Assembly: GCF_003130075.1 (NCBI RefSeq)
Contig: NZ_NRCW01000003.1
Span: 62,001-126,000, forward strand
From: Aggregatibacter segnis
Lineage (GTDB): Bacteria > Pseudomonadota > Gammaproteobacteria > Enterobacterales > Pasteurellaceae
Length of the DNA: 64,000 nt
Direction: 5' to 3'
A program made the position numbers and the translations under genes. The notes under the pieces are model-generated. The model was not told where the DNA came from and made no database searches. It saw nothing but the letters and a program-made list of their open reading frames with translations. Positions 45,562-56,270 of the stretch are shown here, piece after piece. Position 1 is the first letter of the stretch. Each line of letters opens with the position of its first letter.

Positions 45562-48129
45562 ATGCGGATCGCAAAATTAATATTAAGTTCCTTATTAACG
45601 CTGTTCATTTTGGGTTGTATTGCTGTGGGCGTTGTCTATGTGCAGCTAAAATCCGATTTGCCGGACGTGGAAACGCTGAAAACCGTTGAGTTGCAACAGC
45701 CAATGCAAATTTATACTTCTGACGGTAAGTTGATTGGTGAAGTGGGCGAACAGCGCCGTATTCCGGTGAAATTAAATGAGGTGCCGCAAAAGTTAATTGA
45801 TGCGGTATTGGCGACGGAAGACAGCCGTTTTTATGAACACCACGGGCTAGACCCGATCGGGATCGGCCGTGCCGTGATGGTGGCAATCAGTAAAGGTGGC
45901 GCTTCCCAAGGGGCGAGTACCATCACGCAACAGTTGGCGCGTAACTTCTTCTTAACGCCGGAAAAAAGTTTGATTCGTAAAGCCAAAGAGGCGATTTTAG
46001 CTATTGAGATCGAAAATGCTCTGGATAAAAACGAAATTCTTGAGCTTTACCTAAATAAAATTTATTTGGGCTACCGCTCTTATGGTGTGGCGGCCGCGGC
46101 AAAAACCTATTTTGGTAAAGAATTAAATCAACTGACTTTGTCCGAAATGGCCGTGATTGCAGGTTTACCGAAAGCACCTTCTACAATGAATCCACTTTTC
46201 TCCCCGAAACGTGCATTAGAGCGTCGTAATGTAGTGTTGGGGCGTATGTTGGATCAAAAATATATTTCTCAGGAAGAATATGATGCTGCGTTGAAAGAGC
46301 CGATTGTCGCCAGCTATCACGGTGCGCAATTGGATTTTCGTGCTGATTACGTCACAGAAATGGTGCGTCAGGAAATGGTAAAACGTTTCGGTGAAGAAGA
46401 CGCCTATACCAAAGGCTATAAAGTGTACACCACGGTGCTTTCCAAAGATCAGGAAACGGCGCAAAAAGCGGTACGTGATAATTTAATCGCTTACGATATG
46501 CGTCATGGTTATCGTGGTGGTGAACCCTTATGGAAAAAAGGCGAAGCCTCTTGGGATAATGACACTATTATTGGTTTTCTGAAAAAGTTACCAAATTCTG
46601 AGCCGTTTATTCCGGCTGCCGTCATGAATGTATCTAAATCGAGTGCAGAGCTTTTATTGGCATCCGGTGAGAAAATAACGTTGCCAAGTAGTACGATGCG
46701 CTGGACGGGGCAGTCTGCTCCGGTGAAAACAGGTGAGCAAATTTGGTTACGTAAAAACGATAAAGGTGAATGGGTCTTGGGGCAAATTCCACGCGCCAAT
46801 TCTGCGTTGGTTTCTTTGAATAGTGACAATGGCGCCATTGAAGCGATTGTGGGCGGTTTCAGTTTTGAACAAAGTAAATTTAACCGTGCGACACAATCAT
46901 TAGTGCAAGTAGGTTCTTCCATTAAACCGTTCATTTATGCGGCTGCATTGGAAAAAGGCTTGACCTTGTCCAGTGTGTTGCAAGATACGCCGCTTGTGTT
47001 GAAAAAGCCGGGACAAAAGGAATGGCGTCCGAAAAACTCGCCGGATCGTTATGATGGTCCGTTGCGTTTACGTGTGGGACTAGGCCAATCTAAAAACATG
47101 ATTGCCATTCGCTCCATGCAAATGGCCGGTGTCGAGTTTGTTGCGGATTTCTTGCAACGTTTTGGTTTTAAACGAGATCAGTATTTTGCCAGTGAAGCCC
47201 TTGCATTAGGTGCGGCTTCCTTTACGCCGCTTGAAATGGCGCGTGGTTATGCAGTATTTGATAACGGTGGTTATTTAGTTGATCCTTATATTATTAATAA
47301 GATTTTAGATAATACCGGCAAAGAAATTTTTGTGGCCAACCCTAAAGTCGCCTGCCCAACTTGCGACAGTATTCCTGTGATTTACGGCGAAACGGAAAAA
47401 TTAGATGGTTTCAAAAATACCGATTTGACCATGGCTGATGGCTTGAAACGCAGCGATGATTCCACGAACGGCGAAGAAGTAGATCAAGGTGAAACTGTGC
47501 CGGATATTCCGGAGTTACAGCCACGTGTTGATTCTGTGAAAGAAGAAAATTTAAATTTCATGGCGCAAGCAAAAACCAACAGCTCGCAAGTTGAGTATGC
47601 GCCACGTGTCATTAGTGGTGAATTGGCGTTCTTGATTCGTAGTGCATTAAATACGGCGATTTATGGTGAACAAGGGCTAGATTGGAAAGGCACCAGTTGG
47701 CGCATGGCAAATGAGATCAAGCGTAAGGATATTGGCGGTAAAACCGGGACGACCAATAACTCCAAAGTGGCGTGGTATGCCGGGTTTGGCGCGAACTTAA
47801 CGACGGCTGTGTATATTGGTTTTGATGACAATAAATTCGATTTAGGTCGCGGAGAGGCTGGTGCGAAAAGTGCGATGCCGGCGTGGATTAGTTACATGAA
47901 GGCCATTTTGAAAGAGGTACCTGAACGCATGTTGCCGACTCCGGCGAATATTGTCGAGAAAAATATTGATCCGCGTTCCGGCTTATTATCTGGTGGTGGA
48001 CGTGTCGAATACTTCATTAAAGGCACCGAACCGACCCGAGCTTATGTGGAAGAACGTGGTTATTATGTGCCTAGCGATCTGCAGGAAGGCGGTGGCGCAT
48101 CGGGTGGCCAACGGGAAGAATTATTCTAG
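45562..48129 (+). CDS. mrcA: Penicillin-binding protein 1A, bifunctional
   Basis: An 855-residue class A PBP. After one N-terminal membrane helix comes the glycosyltransferase domain (EDSRFYEHHGLDP, GASTITQQLARN, KAKEAILAIEIE), then an OB-type insert and the transpeptidase domain with Ser-x-x-Lys in SSIKPFIYAA, SKN in QSKNMIAI and KTGTTN. It builds and cross-links peptidoglycan. Called ponA in Haemophilus. No uptake-signal core lies in the gene. Confidence 0.95.
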   Translation: MRIAKLILSSLLTLFILGCIAVGVVYVQLKSDLPDVETLKTVELQQPMQIYTSDGKLIGEVGEQRRIPVKLNEVPQKLIDAVLATEDSRFYEHHGLDPIGIGRAVMVAISKGGASQGASTITQQLARNFFLTPEKSLIRKAKEAILAIEIENALDKNEILELYLNKIYLGYRSYGVAAAAKTYFGKELNQLTLSEMAVIAGLPKAPSTMNPLFSPKRALERRNVVLGRMLDQKYISQEEYDAALKEPIVASYHGAQLDFRADYVTEMVRQEMVKRFGEEDAYTKGYKVYTTVLSKDQETAQKAVRDNLIAYDMRHGYRGGEPLWKKGEASWDNDTIIGFLKKLPNSEPFIPAAVMNVSKSSAELLLASGEKITLPSSTMRWTGQSAPVKTGEQIWLRKNDKGEWVLGQIPRANSALVSLNSDNGAIEAIVGGFSFEQSKFNRATQSLVQVGSSIKPFIYAAALEKGLTLSSVLQDTPLVLKKPGQKEWRPKNSPDRYDGPLRLRVGLGQSKNMIAIRSMQMAGVEFVADFLQRFGFKRDQYFASEALALGAASFTPLEMARGYAVFDNGGYLVDPYIINKILDNTGKEIFVANPKVACPTCDSIPVIYGETEKLDGFKNTDLTMADGLKRSDDSTNGEEVDQGETVPDIPELQPRVDSVKEENLNFMAQAKTNSSQVEYAPRVISGELAFLIRSALNTAIYGEQGLDWKGTSWRMANEIKRKDIGGKTGTTNNSKVAWYAGFGANLTTAVYIGFDDNKFDLGRGEAGAKSAMPAWISYMKAILKEVPERMLPTPANIVEKNIDPRSGLLSGGGRVEYFIKGTEPTRAYVEERGYYVPSDLQEGGGASGGQREELF

Positions 48130-48145
48130 ACCGCGACTTGTTTTT

Positions 48146-48175
48146 GAAGCCCGGCAGCTGTCGGGCTTCCTTTTT
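48146..48175 (+). terminator. mrcA terminator
   Basis: GAAGCCCG / CGGGCTTC stem with an 8-base loop and a following CTTTTT run. Confidence 0.85.
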
Positions 48176-48221
48176 GGGGAAAAGTGCGGTCATTTTATTT
48201 AACGTTTTATAAGTAGGAATT

Positions 48222-49067
48222 ATGCTCAGTTATCGTCATAGTTTTCATGCAGGTAATCATGCGGATGTGTTGAAACATATCGTGTTAATGCTGATTATTG
48301 AAAGCCTGCAACAGAAAGATAAAGGTTTTTATTATTTAGATACGCATTCAGGCGCGGGACGTTATCGTTTATTTAGTGCAGAAGCGGAGAAAACGGCTGA
48401 ATATGTGGATGGTATTGGTCGTTTGTGGGGACGAGAGGATTTACCGCCAGAAGTGGCGCGGTATGTGGCACTGATTAAAAAACTCAACTATGGCGGGAAA
48501 GAATTGCGCTATTACGCTGGCTCCCCGTTATTAGCCGCCAATTTATTGCGCCCACAGGATCGTGCGTTAATGATGGAATTACACCCAAGCGAATTTCCGT
48601 TATTACGCAATAATTTCAAAGAATTTGAAAATGTGACGGTGAAAATCGGCGATGGCTTTCAGCAAGTCAAAGCCACATTGCCTCCTAAAGAGCGTCGAGG
48701 CTTGGTACTAATTGATCCGCCTTATGAACTGAAAGAAGACTATGATTGGGTGGTGAAAGCCATTGAAGAAGGTTATAAACGTTTTGCGACTGGTGTGTAT
48801 GCGATTTGGTATCCTGTGGTGCTACGTCAGCAAACCAAGCGCATCATTAAAGGTTTGGAAGCTTCGGGCATTCGTAAGATTTTGCAAATTGAATTGGCGG
48901 TGCGCCCGGATTCAGATCAGCGCGGTATGACGGCGAGTGGCATGATTGTGGTGAATCCACCTTGGATGTTGGAACAGCAGATGAAATCCATTTTGCCGTA
49001 TTTAACCACCGCACTTGTGCCGCAAGGTACCGGCAGTTGGTCGGTAAACTGGATTACACCTGAATAA
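48222..49067 (+). CDS. rlmJ: 23S rRNA (adenine2030-N6)-methyltransferase
   Basis: A 281-residue methylase. It starts LSYRHSFHAGNHADVLKH, the RlmJ signature; DPPYE near residue 165 is the N6-amine methylase motif IV. It modifies A2030 of 23S rRNA. An uptake core and AGGAA precede the ATG. Confidence 0.93.
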   Translation: MLSYRHSFHAGNHADVLKHIVLMLIIESLQQKDKGFYYLDTHSGAGRYRLFSAEAEKTAEYVDGIGRLWGREDLPPEVARYVALIKKLNYGGKELRYYAGSPLLAANLLRPQDRALMMELHPSEFPLLRNNFKEFENVTVKIGDGFQQVKATLPPKERRGLVLIDPPYELKEDYDWVVKAIEEGYKRFATGVYAIWYPVVLRQQTKRIIKGLEASGIRKILQIELAVRPDSDQRGMTASGMIVVNPPWMLEQQMKSILPYLTTALVPQGTGSWSVNWITPE

Positions 49068-49176
49068 GATGACGCCAGCATAAGATAATACCGATTAGAC
49101 CGATTTATCCTATTTGTTTGATTTGTGAACATCCTTTGGGCAGAATAGCGCCCAGTTTATTAATAAGGAAAAGAAT

Positions 49177-50547
49177 ATGACTAGACATTATGATTACATT
49201 GCCATCGGTGGTGGCAGCGGTGGAATTGCTTCCATTAACCGGGCAGCAAGTTATGGCAAAAAATGTGCCATTATTGAAGCAAAACATTTAGGCGGAACCT
49301 GTGTTAACGTGGGCTGCGTGCCGAAAAAAGTGATGTTCTACGGCGCACAAATTGCGGAAGCCATCCATCATTATGCACCGGATTACGGTTTTGATGTGGA
49401 CGTCAAAAAATTTGATTTCGCTAAGTTGGTGGAAAGCCGTCAAGCCTATATTTCCCGCATTCATACCTCATACGATAACGTATTAGCAAAAAATAACGTG
49501 GATGTGATTCGCGGTTTTGCCAAGTTTGTCAATAAAAATACCCTTGAAGTGGCTTTCGCCGATGGCACTACTGAACAAGTGACAGCAGATCATATTTTGA
49601 TTGCTACCGGTGGACGTCCAAGTATTCCTGCAATAAAAGGCGCAGAATACGGTATTGATTCTAATGGCGTTTTTGCGTTAACCGAGCTACCTAAACGTAC
49701 AGCTGTTGTTGGCGCAGGTTATATTGCCGTGGAGTTGGCCGGCGTCTTAAACAGCCTTGGTGTGGAAACCCATTTATTTGTGCGTAAACACGCGCCGTTG
49801 CGTAATTTTGATCCAATGATGGTGGAAACCTTGGTGGAATCCATGCAACAAGACGGTATTACGTTACACACCCATGCCATTCCAAACGAAGTGGTAAAAA
49901 ATGCAGACGGTTCTGTGACCCTTAAATTAGAGGATGGTCGCGAGCAAACCGTAGATTGCCTGATTTGGGCCATTGGACGTGAGCCGACAACGGATAAAAT
50001 TAATTTACACGCCGCCGGCGTAGAAGCGAATGAGCGAGGTTTCATCAAGGTAGATAAATACCAAAACACCAATGTGCTGGGTATTTATGCGGTAGGCGAT
50101 ATTATTGAAGGTGGCATTGAACTCACGCCGGTAGCGGTTGCAGCCGGACGTCGTTTATCCGAACGCCTGTTTAACAATAAACCAAACGAACATTTAGACT
50201 ACAATTTAGTGCCTTCTGTGGTGTTCAGTCATCCGCCAATCGGCACTGTGGGATTAACCGAACCACAAGCCATTGAACAATATGGTGCGGAAAATGTAAA
50301 AGTGTATAAATCGTCCTTTACTTCTATGTACACGGCTGTCACCCAACATCGTCAAGCTTGCCGCATGAAATTGGTGTGCGTTGGTGAAGAGGAAAAAATT
50401 GTGGGCTTACACGGCATTGGTTTTGGCGTGGACGAAATGATCCAAGGTTTTGCTGTTGCTATTAAAATGGGCGCGACAAAAGCAGATTTTGACAACACAG
50501 TGGCTATTCACCCAACAGGCTCGGAAGAGTTTGTAACAATGCGTTAA
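49177..50547 (+). CDS. gor: Glutathione reductase
   Basis: A 456-residue FAD/NADPH oxidoreductase with GGGSGG (FAD), redox-active [13 protein letters not shown] (Cys43, Cys48), [11 protein letters not shown] (NADPH) and the C-terminal active-site AIHPTGSEE. It keeps glutathione reduced. Own transcription unit: a terminator follows. Confidence 0.96.
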   Translation: MTRHYDYIAIGGGSGGIASINRAASYGKKCAIIEAKHLGGTCVNVGCVPKKVMFYGAQIAEAIHHYAPDYGFDVDVKKFDFAKLVESRQAYISRIHTSYDNVLAKNNVDVIRGFAKFVNKNTLEVAFADGTTEQVTADHILIATGGRPSIPAIKGAEYGIDSNGVFALTELPKRTAVVGAGYIAVELAGVLNSLGVETHLFVRKHAPLRNFDPMMVETLVESMQQDGITLHTHAIPNEVVKNADGSVTLKLEDGREQTVDCLIWAIGREPTTDKINLHAAGVEANERGFIKVDKYQNTNVLGIYAVGDIIEGGIELTPVAVAAGRRLSERLFNNKPNEHLDYNLVPSVVFSHPPIGTVGLTEPQAIEQYGAENVKVYKSSFTSMYTAVTQHRQACRMKLVCVGEEEKIVGLHGIGFGVDEMIQGFAVAIKMGATKADFDNTVAIHPTGSEEFVTMR

Positions 50548-50563
50548 TTAACACTTATTAAAT

Positions 50564-50594
50564 AAAAAAGGTCTGAGTTTTCAGACCTTTTTTG
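50564..50594 (+). terminator. gor terminator
   Basis: AAAAAGGTCTGA / TCAGACCTTTTT stem with a GTTT loop and T-run; the A-run makes it usable for the convergent crp transcript too. Confidence 0.88.
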
Positions 50595-50666
50595 TATTCT
50601 TTATTCACTATGTTAGACACAAACTTTAGTATTTCAACTAAAGTGCGGTCTTATTTTATTGTGTTT

Positions 50667-51314
50667 TTAACGGGTCCCATAAACGACGATGGTCTTGCCA
50701 TGGGCTGAAATGAGATGTTGATCTTCTAGCATTTTGAGAATGCGCCCAACGGTTTCACGGGAACAGCCTACCATTTGGCCGATTTCTTGGCGGGTAATTT
50801 TAATTTGCATACCATCCGGATGAGTCATCGCTTCCGGCATTTTGGCTAGGTTTAATAAGGTTTGAGCAATGCGCCCGGTAACATCCAAGAAAGCCAAGTT
50901 ACTGACTTGGCGTGAGGTGTTTTGTAAACGACGTGCCAACTGCGCGGTAAGGAGCATTAGAATTTCAGGGTTAACTTGAATTAATTGGCGAAATTTACGG
51001 TAGGAAATTTCAGCAACTTCACAAGCCGCTTTGGCTTTTATCCAGGCGGAACGACGCTGATCTTCTTCAAATAAACCGGCTTCCCCGAAGAAATCGCCTT
51101 GGCTTAGATAAGTCAGGATCATTTCTTTGCCATCTTCATCTTTCACTAAAACGGAAACGGAACCTTGAATTAAATAGTATAAGGTTTCAGCCTTTTCACC
51201 GGCATTGATTAATGTGCTTTTAGATGGATATTTATGAATATGACAATGAGATAAAAACCAATCAAGGGTTGGATCCGTTGATGGCGTTGTAACTTGTGCG
51301 TTTTGTTCCTGCAC
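50667..51314 (-). CDS. crp: cAMP receptor protein
   Basis: A 215-residue CRP: cyclic-nucleotide domain with [10 protein letters not shown] and RRSAWIKAK for cAMP, then the helix-turn-helix [21 protein letters not shown]. It controls sugar use and, with Sxy, competence genes such as the com operon in this window. Confidence 0.96.
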   Translation of the reverse strand: MQEQNAQVTTPSTDPTLDWFLSHCHIHKYPSKSTLINAGEKAETLYYLIQGSVSVLVKDEDGKEMILTYLSQGDFFGEAGLFEEDQRRSAWIKAKAACEVAEISYRKFRQLIQVNPEILMLLTAQLARRLQNTSRQVSNLAFLDVTGRIAQTLLNLAKMPEAMTHPDGMQIKITRQEIGQMVGCSRETVGRILKMLEDQHLISAHGKTIVVYGTR

Positions 51315-51352
51315 GGTGAAAACCTCCAGCTAACAATGAAAAACTAAAAAGT

Positions 51353-51571
51353 TTATCTAAAAAATTCCGTTTTATTTTTTATATCGATAGATTCATGTAA
51401 CTCAGACCAAACGATCACCGCACTTCCTTGGCGGATTTTGTTCAGTAGCGCTTTCTTTTTTTGTTCGAAAGTCTGTTCATGTGAACCATAATCGGTTCCT
51501 TCACGTAAAATGACGCTTTCCACAATATTGATTAAGGTGTCTTCCGCCAGTTCTTGCCAAGGAATAATCAC
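51353..51571 (-). CDS. yheU: YheU family (UPF0270) protein
   Basis: A 72-residue protein, MIIPWQELAEDTLINIVESVILREGTDYG..., which matches the YheU family of unknown function. In E. coli yheU also lies near crp. It is upstream of crp on the same strand (38-bp gap) and could be co-transcribed. Confidence 0.9.
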   Translation of the reverse strand: MIIPWQELAEDTLINIVESVILREGTDYGSHEQTFEQKKKALLNKIRQGSAVIVWSELHESIDIKNKTEFFR

Positions 51572-51594
51572 GACATATTACCTAAATAAATAAA

Positions 51595-52194
51595 TTATGC
51601 AAATAAGCTTTCAATGAGCTGCCATTGCTGGCTAAACCCTTGATTTGGTGTGTGTCGGAAATTGGAACGCACATAGCGCATAAACTGCCCTTCACAGAGG
51701 GTGACGAGGTGTGCGGCGATAATGCGTTCGTCCACGTTAAATCCGCGTCCTTCGCGCAATTTTCGCATTTGCAGAATATTCACGAACTGCAATTCTAGCC
51801 TGTCAAAAAAGGTAGCAACGCGGGCTTGTAGTTTGGCATCTTCAAACATCAACGCATGGCCCGTTAAAACACGGGTTAAACCGGGGTTTTTACGGGCAAA
51901 ATCCAAGATCATCTGCAGGATGTCTTTTACCCGTTGCATGGTGTTGGTTTCATTTTTGATAGATTGTGAAATGCGATTCAGCAATGTGCTTTCGATATTC
52001 TCAATTAAGGCTTCAAAAATCTTGGTTTTGCTCGGGTAATAACGGTACAACGCCGCTTCTGATACGCCCACTTCTGCGGCTAAACGCGCCGTTGTCATAC
52101 GCTCCATGCCGCGTTCGGAATGCAACATATGCGTGAGCACCGTCAACACTTGTTGGCGGCGTTCTTTAATACTGCGTTTATTGGTTTGTTCCAT
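51595..52194 (-). CDS. slmA: Nucleoid occlusion factor SlmA (TetR family)
   Basis: A 199-residue TetR-fold protein with the [30 protein letters not shown] near residues 33-58. SlmA binds DNA sites and blocks FtsZ assembly over the nucleoid. It overlaps the dut stop by one base (TAATG), the conserved dut-slmA coupling. Confidence 0.94.
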   Translation of the reverse strand: MEQTNKRSIKERRQQVLTVLTHMLHSERGMERMTTARLAAEVGVSEAALYRYYPSKTKIFEALIENIESTLLNRISQSIKNETNTMQRVKDILQMILDFARKNPGLTRVLTGHALMFEDAKLQARVATFFDRLELQFVNILQMRKLREGRGFNVDERIIAAHLVTLCEGQFMRYVRSNFRHTPNQGFSQQWQLIESLFA

Positions 52195-52649
52195 TAGTGT
52201 TTACCTGAATGGCCGAAACCGCCTTCGCCGCGTTCTGTGGCATTAAATTCGTTGACGATATTAAATTCTGCTTGCACAACGGGCACAAAGACTAATTGCG
52301 CGATGCGATCGCCTACTTCAATTTTGAACGGTTCATTGCCACGATTCCACACGGAAACCATGAGCGGACCTTGATAATCAGAATCGATTAAACCGACTAA
52401 ATTGCCCAACACAATGCCGTGTTTATGGCCTAAACCGGAACGCGGTAAAATCACTGCCGCTAAATTGGGATCGGCAATATAAATAGAAAGCCCCGTTGGA
52501 ATTAATTTGGTTTCACCCGGTTGGATTTCAATGCCATTGTCTAGAAGTGCACGTAAATCCAAACCGGCTGATCCTTCAGTAGCATACGTTGGCAGGGGAA
52601 ATTCGTTGCCAAGACGGCTATCTAAAATTTTAACGTCAATTTTTTTCAT
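52194..52649 (-). CDS. dut: dUTP diphosphatase
   Basis: A 151-residue trimeric dUTPase with the five motifs: [45 protein letters not shown] and the C-terminal [12 protein letters not shown]. It prevents dUTP misincorporation. Second gene of the coaBC-dut-slmA group. Confidence 0.97.
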   Translation of the reverse strand: MKKIDVKILDSRLGNEFPLPTYATEGSAGLDLRALLDNGIEIQPGETKLIPTGLSIYIADPNLAAVILPRSGLGHKHGIVLGNLVGLIDSDYQGPLMVSVWNRGNEPFKIEVGDRIAQLVFVPVVQAEFNIVNEFNATERGEGGFGHSGKH

Positions 52650-52718
52650 TGTGATCTTTTCCTTTAACGAAATCTTTTGTGTTTTTGATAAAGTGCGGTT
52701 GGTTTTTGCTGTGTTTTT

Positions 52719-53918
52719 TTATTGACGGTAACGCGCCATGATTTCAGTGACTAATGCTTCTGCCAATGTATTTTTATCCGCCTGCGGCAAGGCTTTTTCG
52801 CCATGCTTCCAAAAGAGGTGTAGCGCATTGTGATCTTGTCCGAACACTTGCCCGCCGGAAACGTCATTGGCACAAATCATATCCAAATTTTTGCGCGTCA
52901 ATTTATCTTTCGCGTAATCGGCAACATTCTGCGTTTCAGCCGCAAACCCAATAGTGAAAGGGCGCTTTTCCGTAAGATGCGCCACATCCGCGATAATGTC
53001 CGGATTTTTAACGAGCTTTAACGTCATTTCTTCAGCCGATTTTTTGATTTTTTGATCAGCGACATCCGCAATACGGTAATCCGCCACTGCGGCACAACCA
53101 ATAAAAATGTGATTTTTGACCGCACTTTCTAAGGCAGTTTGCCACATTTCTTGCGCGGAAATGACATTAATACGATGAATATTGGGTGAGGCGGAGAGAT
53201 TCACCGGGCCGGCAATTAGTGTCACCTGTGCCCCACGTTTGGCAAAAGCCTCTGCAATGGCAAAGCCCATTTTACCGGAGCTGTGATTGGAAATGTAACG
53301 CACTGGATCGATGGCTTCACGCGTTGGGCCTGCCGTGATAGCAACATTGAGACCGACTAAATCTTGCTGCACAGTAAAATGATGGCAAAGTGCGGTGAAA
53401 ATTTCAGAAGGTTCAGACATCCGCCCGGCGCCCACATCACCACATGCCTGTTCGCCACTGTTCGGGCCGATAAGTTGTATGCCACGGCTTAAAAGTGCGG
53501 TCAGATTTTGCTGCGTTATGGCTTGACGATACATTTGTTGGTTCATCGCCGGTGCAAGTAAAATCGGTGCGTTGGTGGCAAGACAAATCGTAGAAAGTAA
53601 ATCGTTCGCCATGCCGACAGTTAAGCGCGCAATAAAATCGGCACTGGCTGGCGCGATTAATACGACATCCGCCCATTTCGCCAATTCAATATGTCCCATT
53701 GCCAGTTCTGCTTGCGGATCCAATAACGATTGTGCCACGGCATTGCCGGAAATCGCTTGTAAGGTGAGTGGGGTCACAAATTCTGCGGCAGCAGGCGTGA
53801 GCACCACGTGAACCTGCGCATTGGCTTTGCGTAATAAACGAATTAATTCGATGGTTTTGTACGCGGCAATGCCGCCGGTAATACCCACAACAATGCGTTT
53901 ATTTTCTAGATTAATCAT
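52719..53918 (-). CDS. coaBC: Phosphopantothenoylcysteine decarboxylase/synthetase
   Basis: A 399-residue bifunctional enzyme of coenzyme A synthesis: N-terminal flavoprotein decarboxylase ([26 protein letters not shown]) and C-terminal CoaB ligase ([25 protein letters not shown]). It has three uptake-signal cores. It also supplies the phosphopantetheine pathway used by ACPs such as that at 9745. Confidence 0.96.
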   Translation of the reverse strand: MINLENKRIVVGITGGIAAYKTIELIRLLRKANAQVHVVLTPAAAEFVTPLTLQAISGNAVAQSLLDPQAELAMGHIELAKWADVVLIAPASADFIARLTVGMANDLLSTICLATNAPILLAPAMNQQMYRQAITQQNLTALLSRGIQLIGPNSGEQACGDVGAGRMSEPSEIFTALCHHFTVQQDLVGLNVAITAGPTREAIDPVRYISNHSSGKMGFAIAEAFAKRGAQVTLIAGPVNLSASPNIHRINVISAQEMWQTALESAVKNHIFIGCAAVADYRIADVADQKIKKSAEEMTLKLVKNPDIIADVAHLTEKRPFTIGFAAETQNVADYAKDKLTRKNLDMICANDVSGGQVFGQDHNALHLFWKHGEKALPQADKNTLAEALVTEIMARYRQ

Positions 53919-54094
53919 GCTTGAATCCCATGAATTGACTGACTCGGAGATGAATTCGCTTATTCTACTTGAATTATGATTTAATCAAAAATCTTATTTT
54001 GCGATCCCAATCCCATCTTTTGAATGTACTTTTTGGATTTTACGACGTCCTGTGAATGAATAGCGAATCTGTTATTTTTTGCGAGGTTAAAGAA

Positions 54095-54754
54095 ATGAAT
54101 GAGGCCTTAATGCCAAGGGAAAAGCTCTTAAAATATGGAGTCGCCACACTGACAGATGCTGAACTTTTGGCCATTTTCTTGCGTACGGGGATTAAAGATT
54201 GTCCGGTGATGCAGCTATCGAAAAATGTGTTACAACATTTTGGGTCGTTGCGTGGGCTTATTAGCGCCAATCAAAAGCAGTTTTGTGCCATGAAAGGCAT
54301 TGGCATTACGCAGTTTATTCAATTGCAAGCTTGCACGGAAATGACCCGTCGTTATTTATTGGCGGAACTCAAAGAAGGGTATTGTTTCAGTTCGTCAGAG
54401 ACGGTGAAAATGTACTTACAAACAGAGTTGGAAAATACGGAACGAGAAATTTTCTTAGTGCTGTTCTTGGATAACCAGCATCGCTTGATTAAGCAGGAGC
54501 GCTTGTTTCTTGGCACAATTAATAAAGCGATGGTTTATCCGCGCGAAGTTATCAAAGAGGCGTTGGCTTGCAATGCGGCGGCGATTATTTTGGCACATAA
54601 TCATCCTTCCGGCGTAGCGGAACCAAGCTTTTCCGACCGACAAATTACGGAGACTATCAAACAGGTGGCGGAGTTGGTGGAAATTCGAGTGCTGGATCAT
54701 TTTGTGATTGGCAAAGGCGATTATTTTTCCTTTGCGGAACAAAATCTTCTCTAA
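54095..54754 (+). CDS. radC: RadC family JAMM-domain protein
   Basis: A 219-residue protein: N-terminal UPF0758 helix-hairpin-helix domain (MPREKLLKYGVATLTDAELLAIFLR), then the JAMM/MPN metalloprotease-like motif ILAHNHPSGVAEPSFSD. Start at 54095 has GAGG 8 bases upstream; ATG at 54056 would add 13 unmatched residues. RadC is induced with competence in H. influenzae; its function is unproven. Confidence 0.93.
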   Translation: MNEALMPREKLLKYGVATLTDAELLAIFLRTGIKDCPVMQLSKNVLQHFGSLRGLISANQKQFCAMKGIGITQFIQLQACTEMTRRYLLAELKEGYCFSSSETVKMYLQTELENTEREIFLVLFLDNQHRLIKQERLFLGTINKAMVYPREVIKEALACNAAAIILAHNHPSGVAEPSFSDRQITETIKQVAELVEIRVLDHFVIGKGDYFSFAEQNLL

Positions 54755-54813
54755 AACTGACCGCACTTTTGGATAAATTTTAGTTTTAATGTCAGCAAAT
54801 TCAGGATTTAGGC

Positions 54814-54842
54814 TTGAGAATGCAATATAAAGTGAGTATAAT
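54814..54842 (+). promoter_or_regulatory. rpmB-rpmG promoter and leader hairpin
   Basis: TTGAGA (54814-54819), 17-bp spacer and TATAAT (54837-54842) form a near-consensus sigma-70 promoter. A hairpin (GGTCG / CGACC, 54867-54883) lies in the roughly 115-base leader and may control the ribosomal operon. Confidence 0.8.
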
Positions 54843-54963
54843 GCACGACCTTTAATATAGTATGCGGGTCGGGTTATACGACCTGACGAGGTCATTCAAA
54901 AAGCGATTTTTGAAATATTCCGAACCGTAAGCTCGAGCTTAAATTTCATTATTGGAGATTAAT

Positions 54964-55200
54964 ATGTCTAGAGTCTGTCAAGTAACAGGCAAGCGTCCGG
55001 CAGTGGGTAACAACCGCTCTCACGCAATGAACGCGACTCGTCGTCGTTTTCTTCCTAACCTTCACACTCACCGTTTTTGGGTTGAAAGTGAAAACCGTTT
55101 CGTAACATTACGCTTAACTGCAAAAGGTATGCGTATTATTGATAAAAAAGGCATTGATGCAGTTTTAGCTGAAATCCGTGCTCGTGGCGAGAAAATCTAA
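54964..55200 (+). CDS. rpmB: 50S ribosomal protein L28
   Basis: A 78-residue protein beginning [20 protein letters not shown], the L28 signature; GGAG 8 bases upstream. An in-frame ATG four codons earlier is less likely. Co-transcribed with rpmG 11 bases downstream. Confidence 0.98.
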   Translation: MSRVCQVTGKRPAVGNNRSHAMNATRRRFLPNLHTHRFWVESENRFVTLRLTAKGMRIIDKKGIDAVLAEIRARGEKI

Positions 55201-55211
55201 GGAGCTAACAA

Positions 55212-55382
55212 ATGGCAGCAAAAGGTGCTCGTGAGAAAATCCGTTTAGTTTCTACCGCAGAAACCGGTCATTTCTACACAACTGACAAAAACAAACGTAA
55301 TATGCCTGAAAAAATGGAAATCAAAAAATTTGATCCAGTTGTGCGTAAACACGTTATTTATAAAGAAGCAAAAATCAAATAA
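55212..55382 (+). CDS. rpmG: 50S ribosomal protein L33
   Basis: A 56-residue protein, [24 protein letters not shown]..., matching L33 of the non-zinc type (no CxxC pairs). GGAG lies 8 bases before the ATG. The gene follows rpmB as in most gammaproteobacteria. Confidence 0.98.
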
Positions 55383-55396
55383 TTTTGCACGAATTG

Positions 55397-55425
55397 AAAA
55401 ACCCGACATTGTTCGGGTTTTTTTA
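55397..55425 (+). terminator. rpmB-rpmG terminator
   Basis: AAAACCCGA / TCGGGTTTT stem followed by TTTTAT. Confidence 0.88.
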
Positions 55426-55451
55426 TATCCAGTGGCTATCGGAGAAAGAGA

Positions 55452-56267
55452 ATGCCTGAACTACCTGAAGTTGAAACCGCACTACGTGGCGTAAGCCCTT
55501 ATCTAAAAGATTACATGATTGAAAAAATCGAGGTACGTCAGCCGAAACTCCGCTGGGCAGTATCACCGGAATTAGCGACATTGCATCAAGTAAAAATTCT
55601 GGATCTTACCCGCCGCGCCAAATACCTTATCATTCATACCGAACAAGGTTATATCATCGGGCACTTAGGGATGTCAGGAACCGTAAGAATCGTACCGCAT
55701 GACAGCCCGATTGATAAACACGATCACTTGGATATTGTGATGAATAATGGTCGATTATTGCGTTATAACGATCCGCGCCGTTTTGGGGCTTGGTTGTGGA
55801 CGGAAAAATTAGATGAGTTTCATTTATTTTTGAAACTGGGGCTGGAACCACTATCAGAGGAATTTAACGCAGACTATCTTTTCAAAAAATCTCGCAAAAA
55901 AACGACCGCACTTAAGACCTTTTTAATGGATAATACTGTGGTGGTGGGCGTTGGCAACATTTATGCAAATGAAAGTTTGTTTTTATGCGGATTGCACCCA
56001 TTAAAACTTGCCGCGAATCTCACCCGGAAACAGTGTGAACGTTTGGTTGAAACCATTAAATCCGTTCTTGCCAAAGCCATTGAACAAGGCGGAACGACAC
56101 TCAAAGATTTCTTACAACCTGATGGCAGACCAGGTTATTTTGCGCAAGAATTATTGGTTTATGGCAACAAAGGCAAACCTTGTCCAACATGCGGTACAAA
56201 AATTGAAAGTTTAACCATCGGACAACGAAACAGCTTTTATTGCCCGATGTGTCAGAAGAAAGGGTAG
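55452..56267 (+). CDS. mutM: Formamidopyrimidine-DNA glycosylase
   Basis: A 271-residue base-excision enzyme: N-terminal [12 protein letters not shown] (Pro1 nucleophile after Met removal, Glu2), the H2TH region and a C-terminal zinc finger [21 protein letters not shown]...CQ. It removes 8-oxoguanine. It ends 3 bases before the convergent glycosyltransferase gene, and no terminator is visible there. Confidence 0.96.
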   Translation: MPELPEVETALRGVSPYLKDYMIEKIEVRQPKLRWAVSPELATLHQVKILDLTRRAKYLIIHTEQGYIIGHLGMSGTVRIVPHDSPIDKHDHLDIVMNNGRLLRYNDPRRFGAWLWTEKLDEFHLFLKLGLEPLSEEFNADYLFKKSRKKTTALKTFLMDNTVVVGVGNIYANESLFLCGLHPLKLAANLTRKQCERLVETIKSVLAKAIEQGGTTLKDFLQPDGRPGYFAQELLVYGNKGKPCPTCGTKIESLTIGQRNSFYCPMCQKKG

Positions 56268-56270
56268 GAT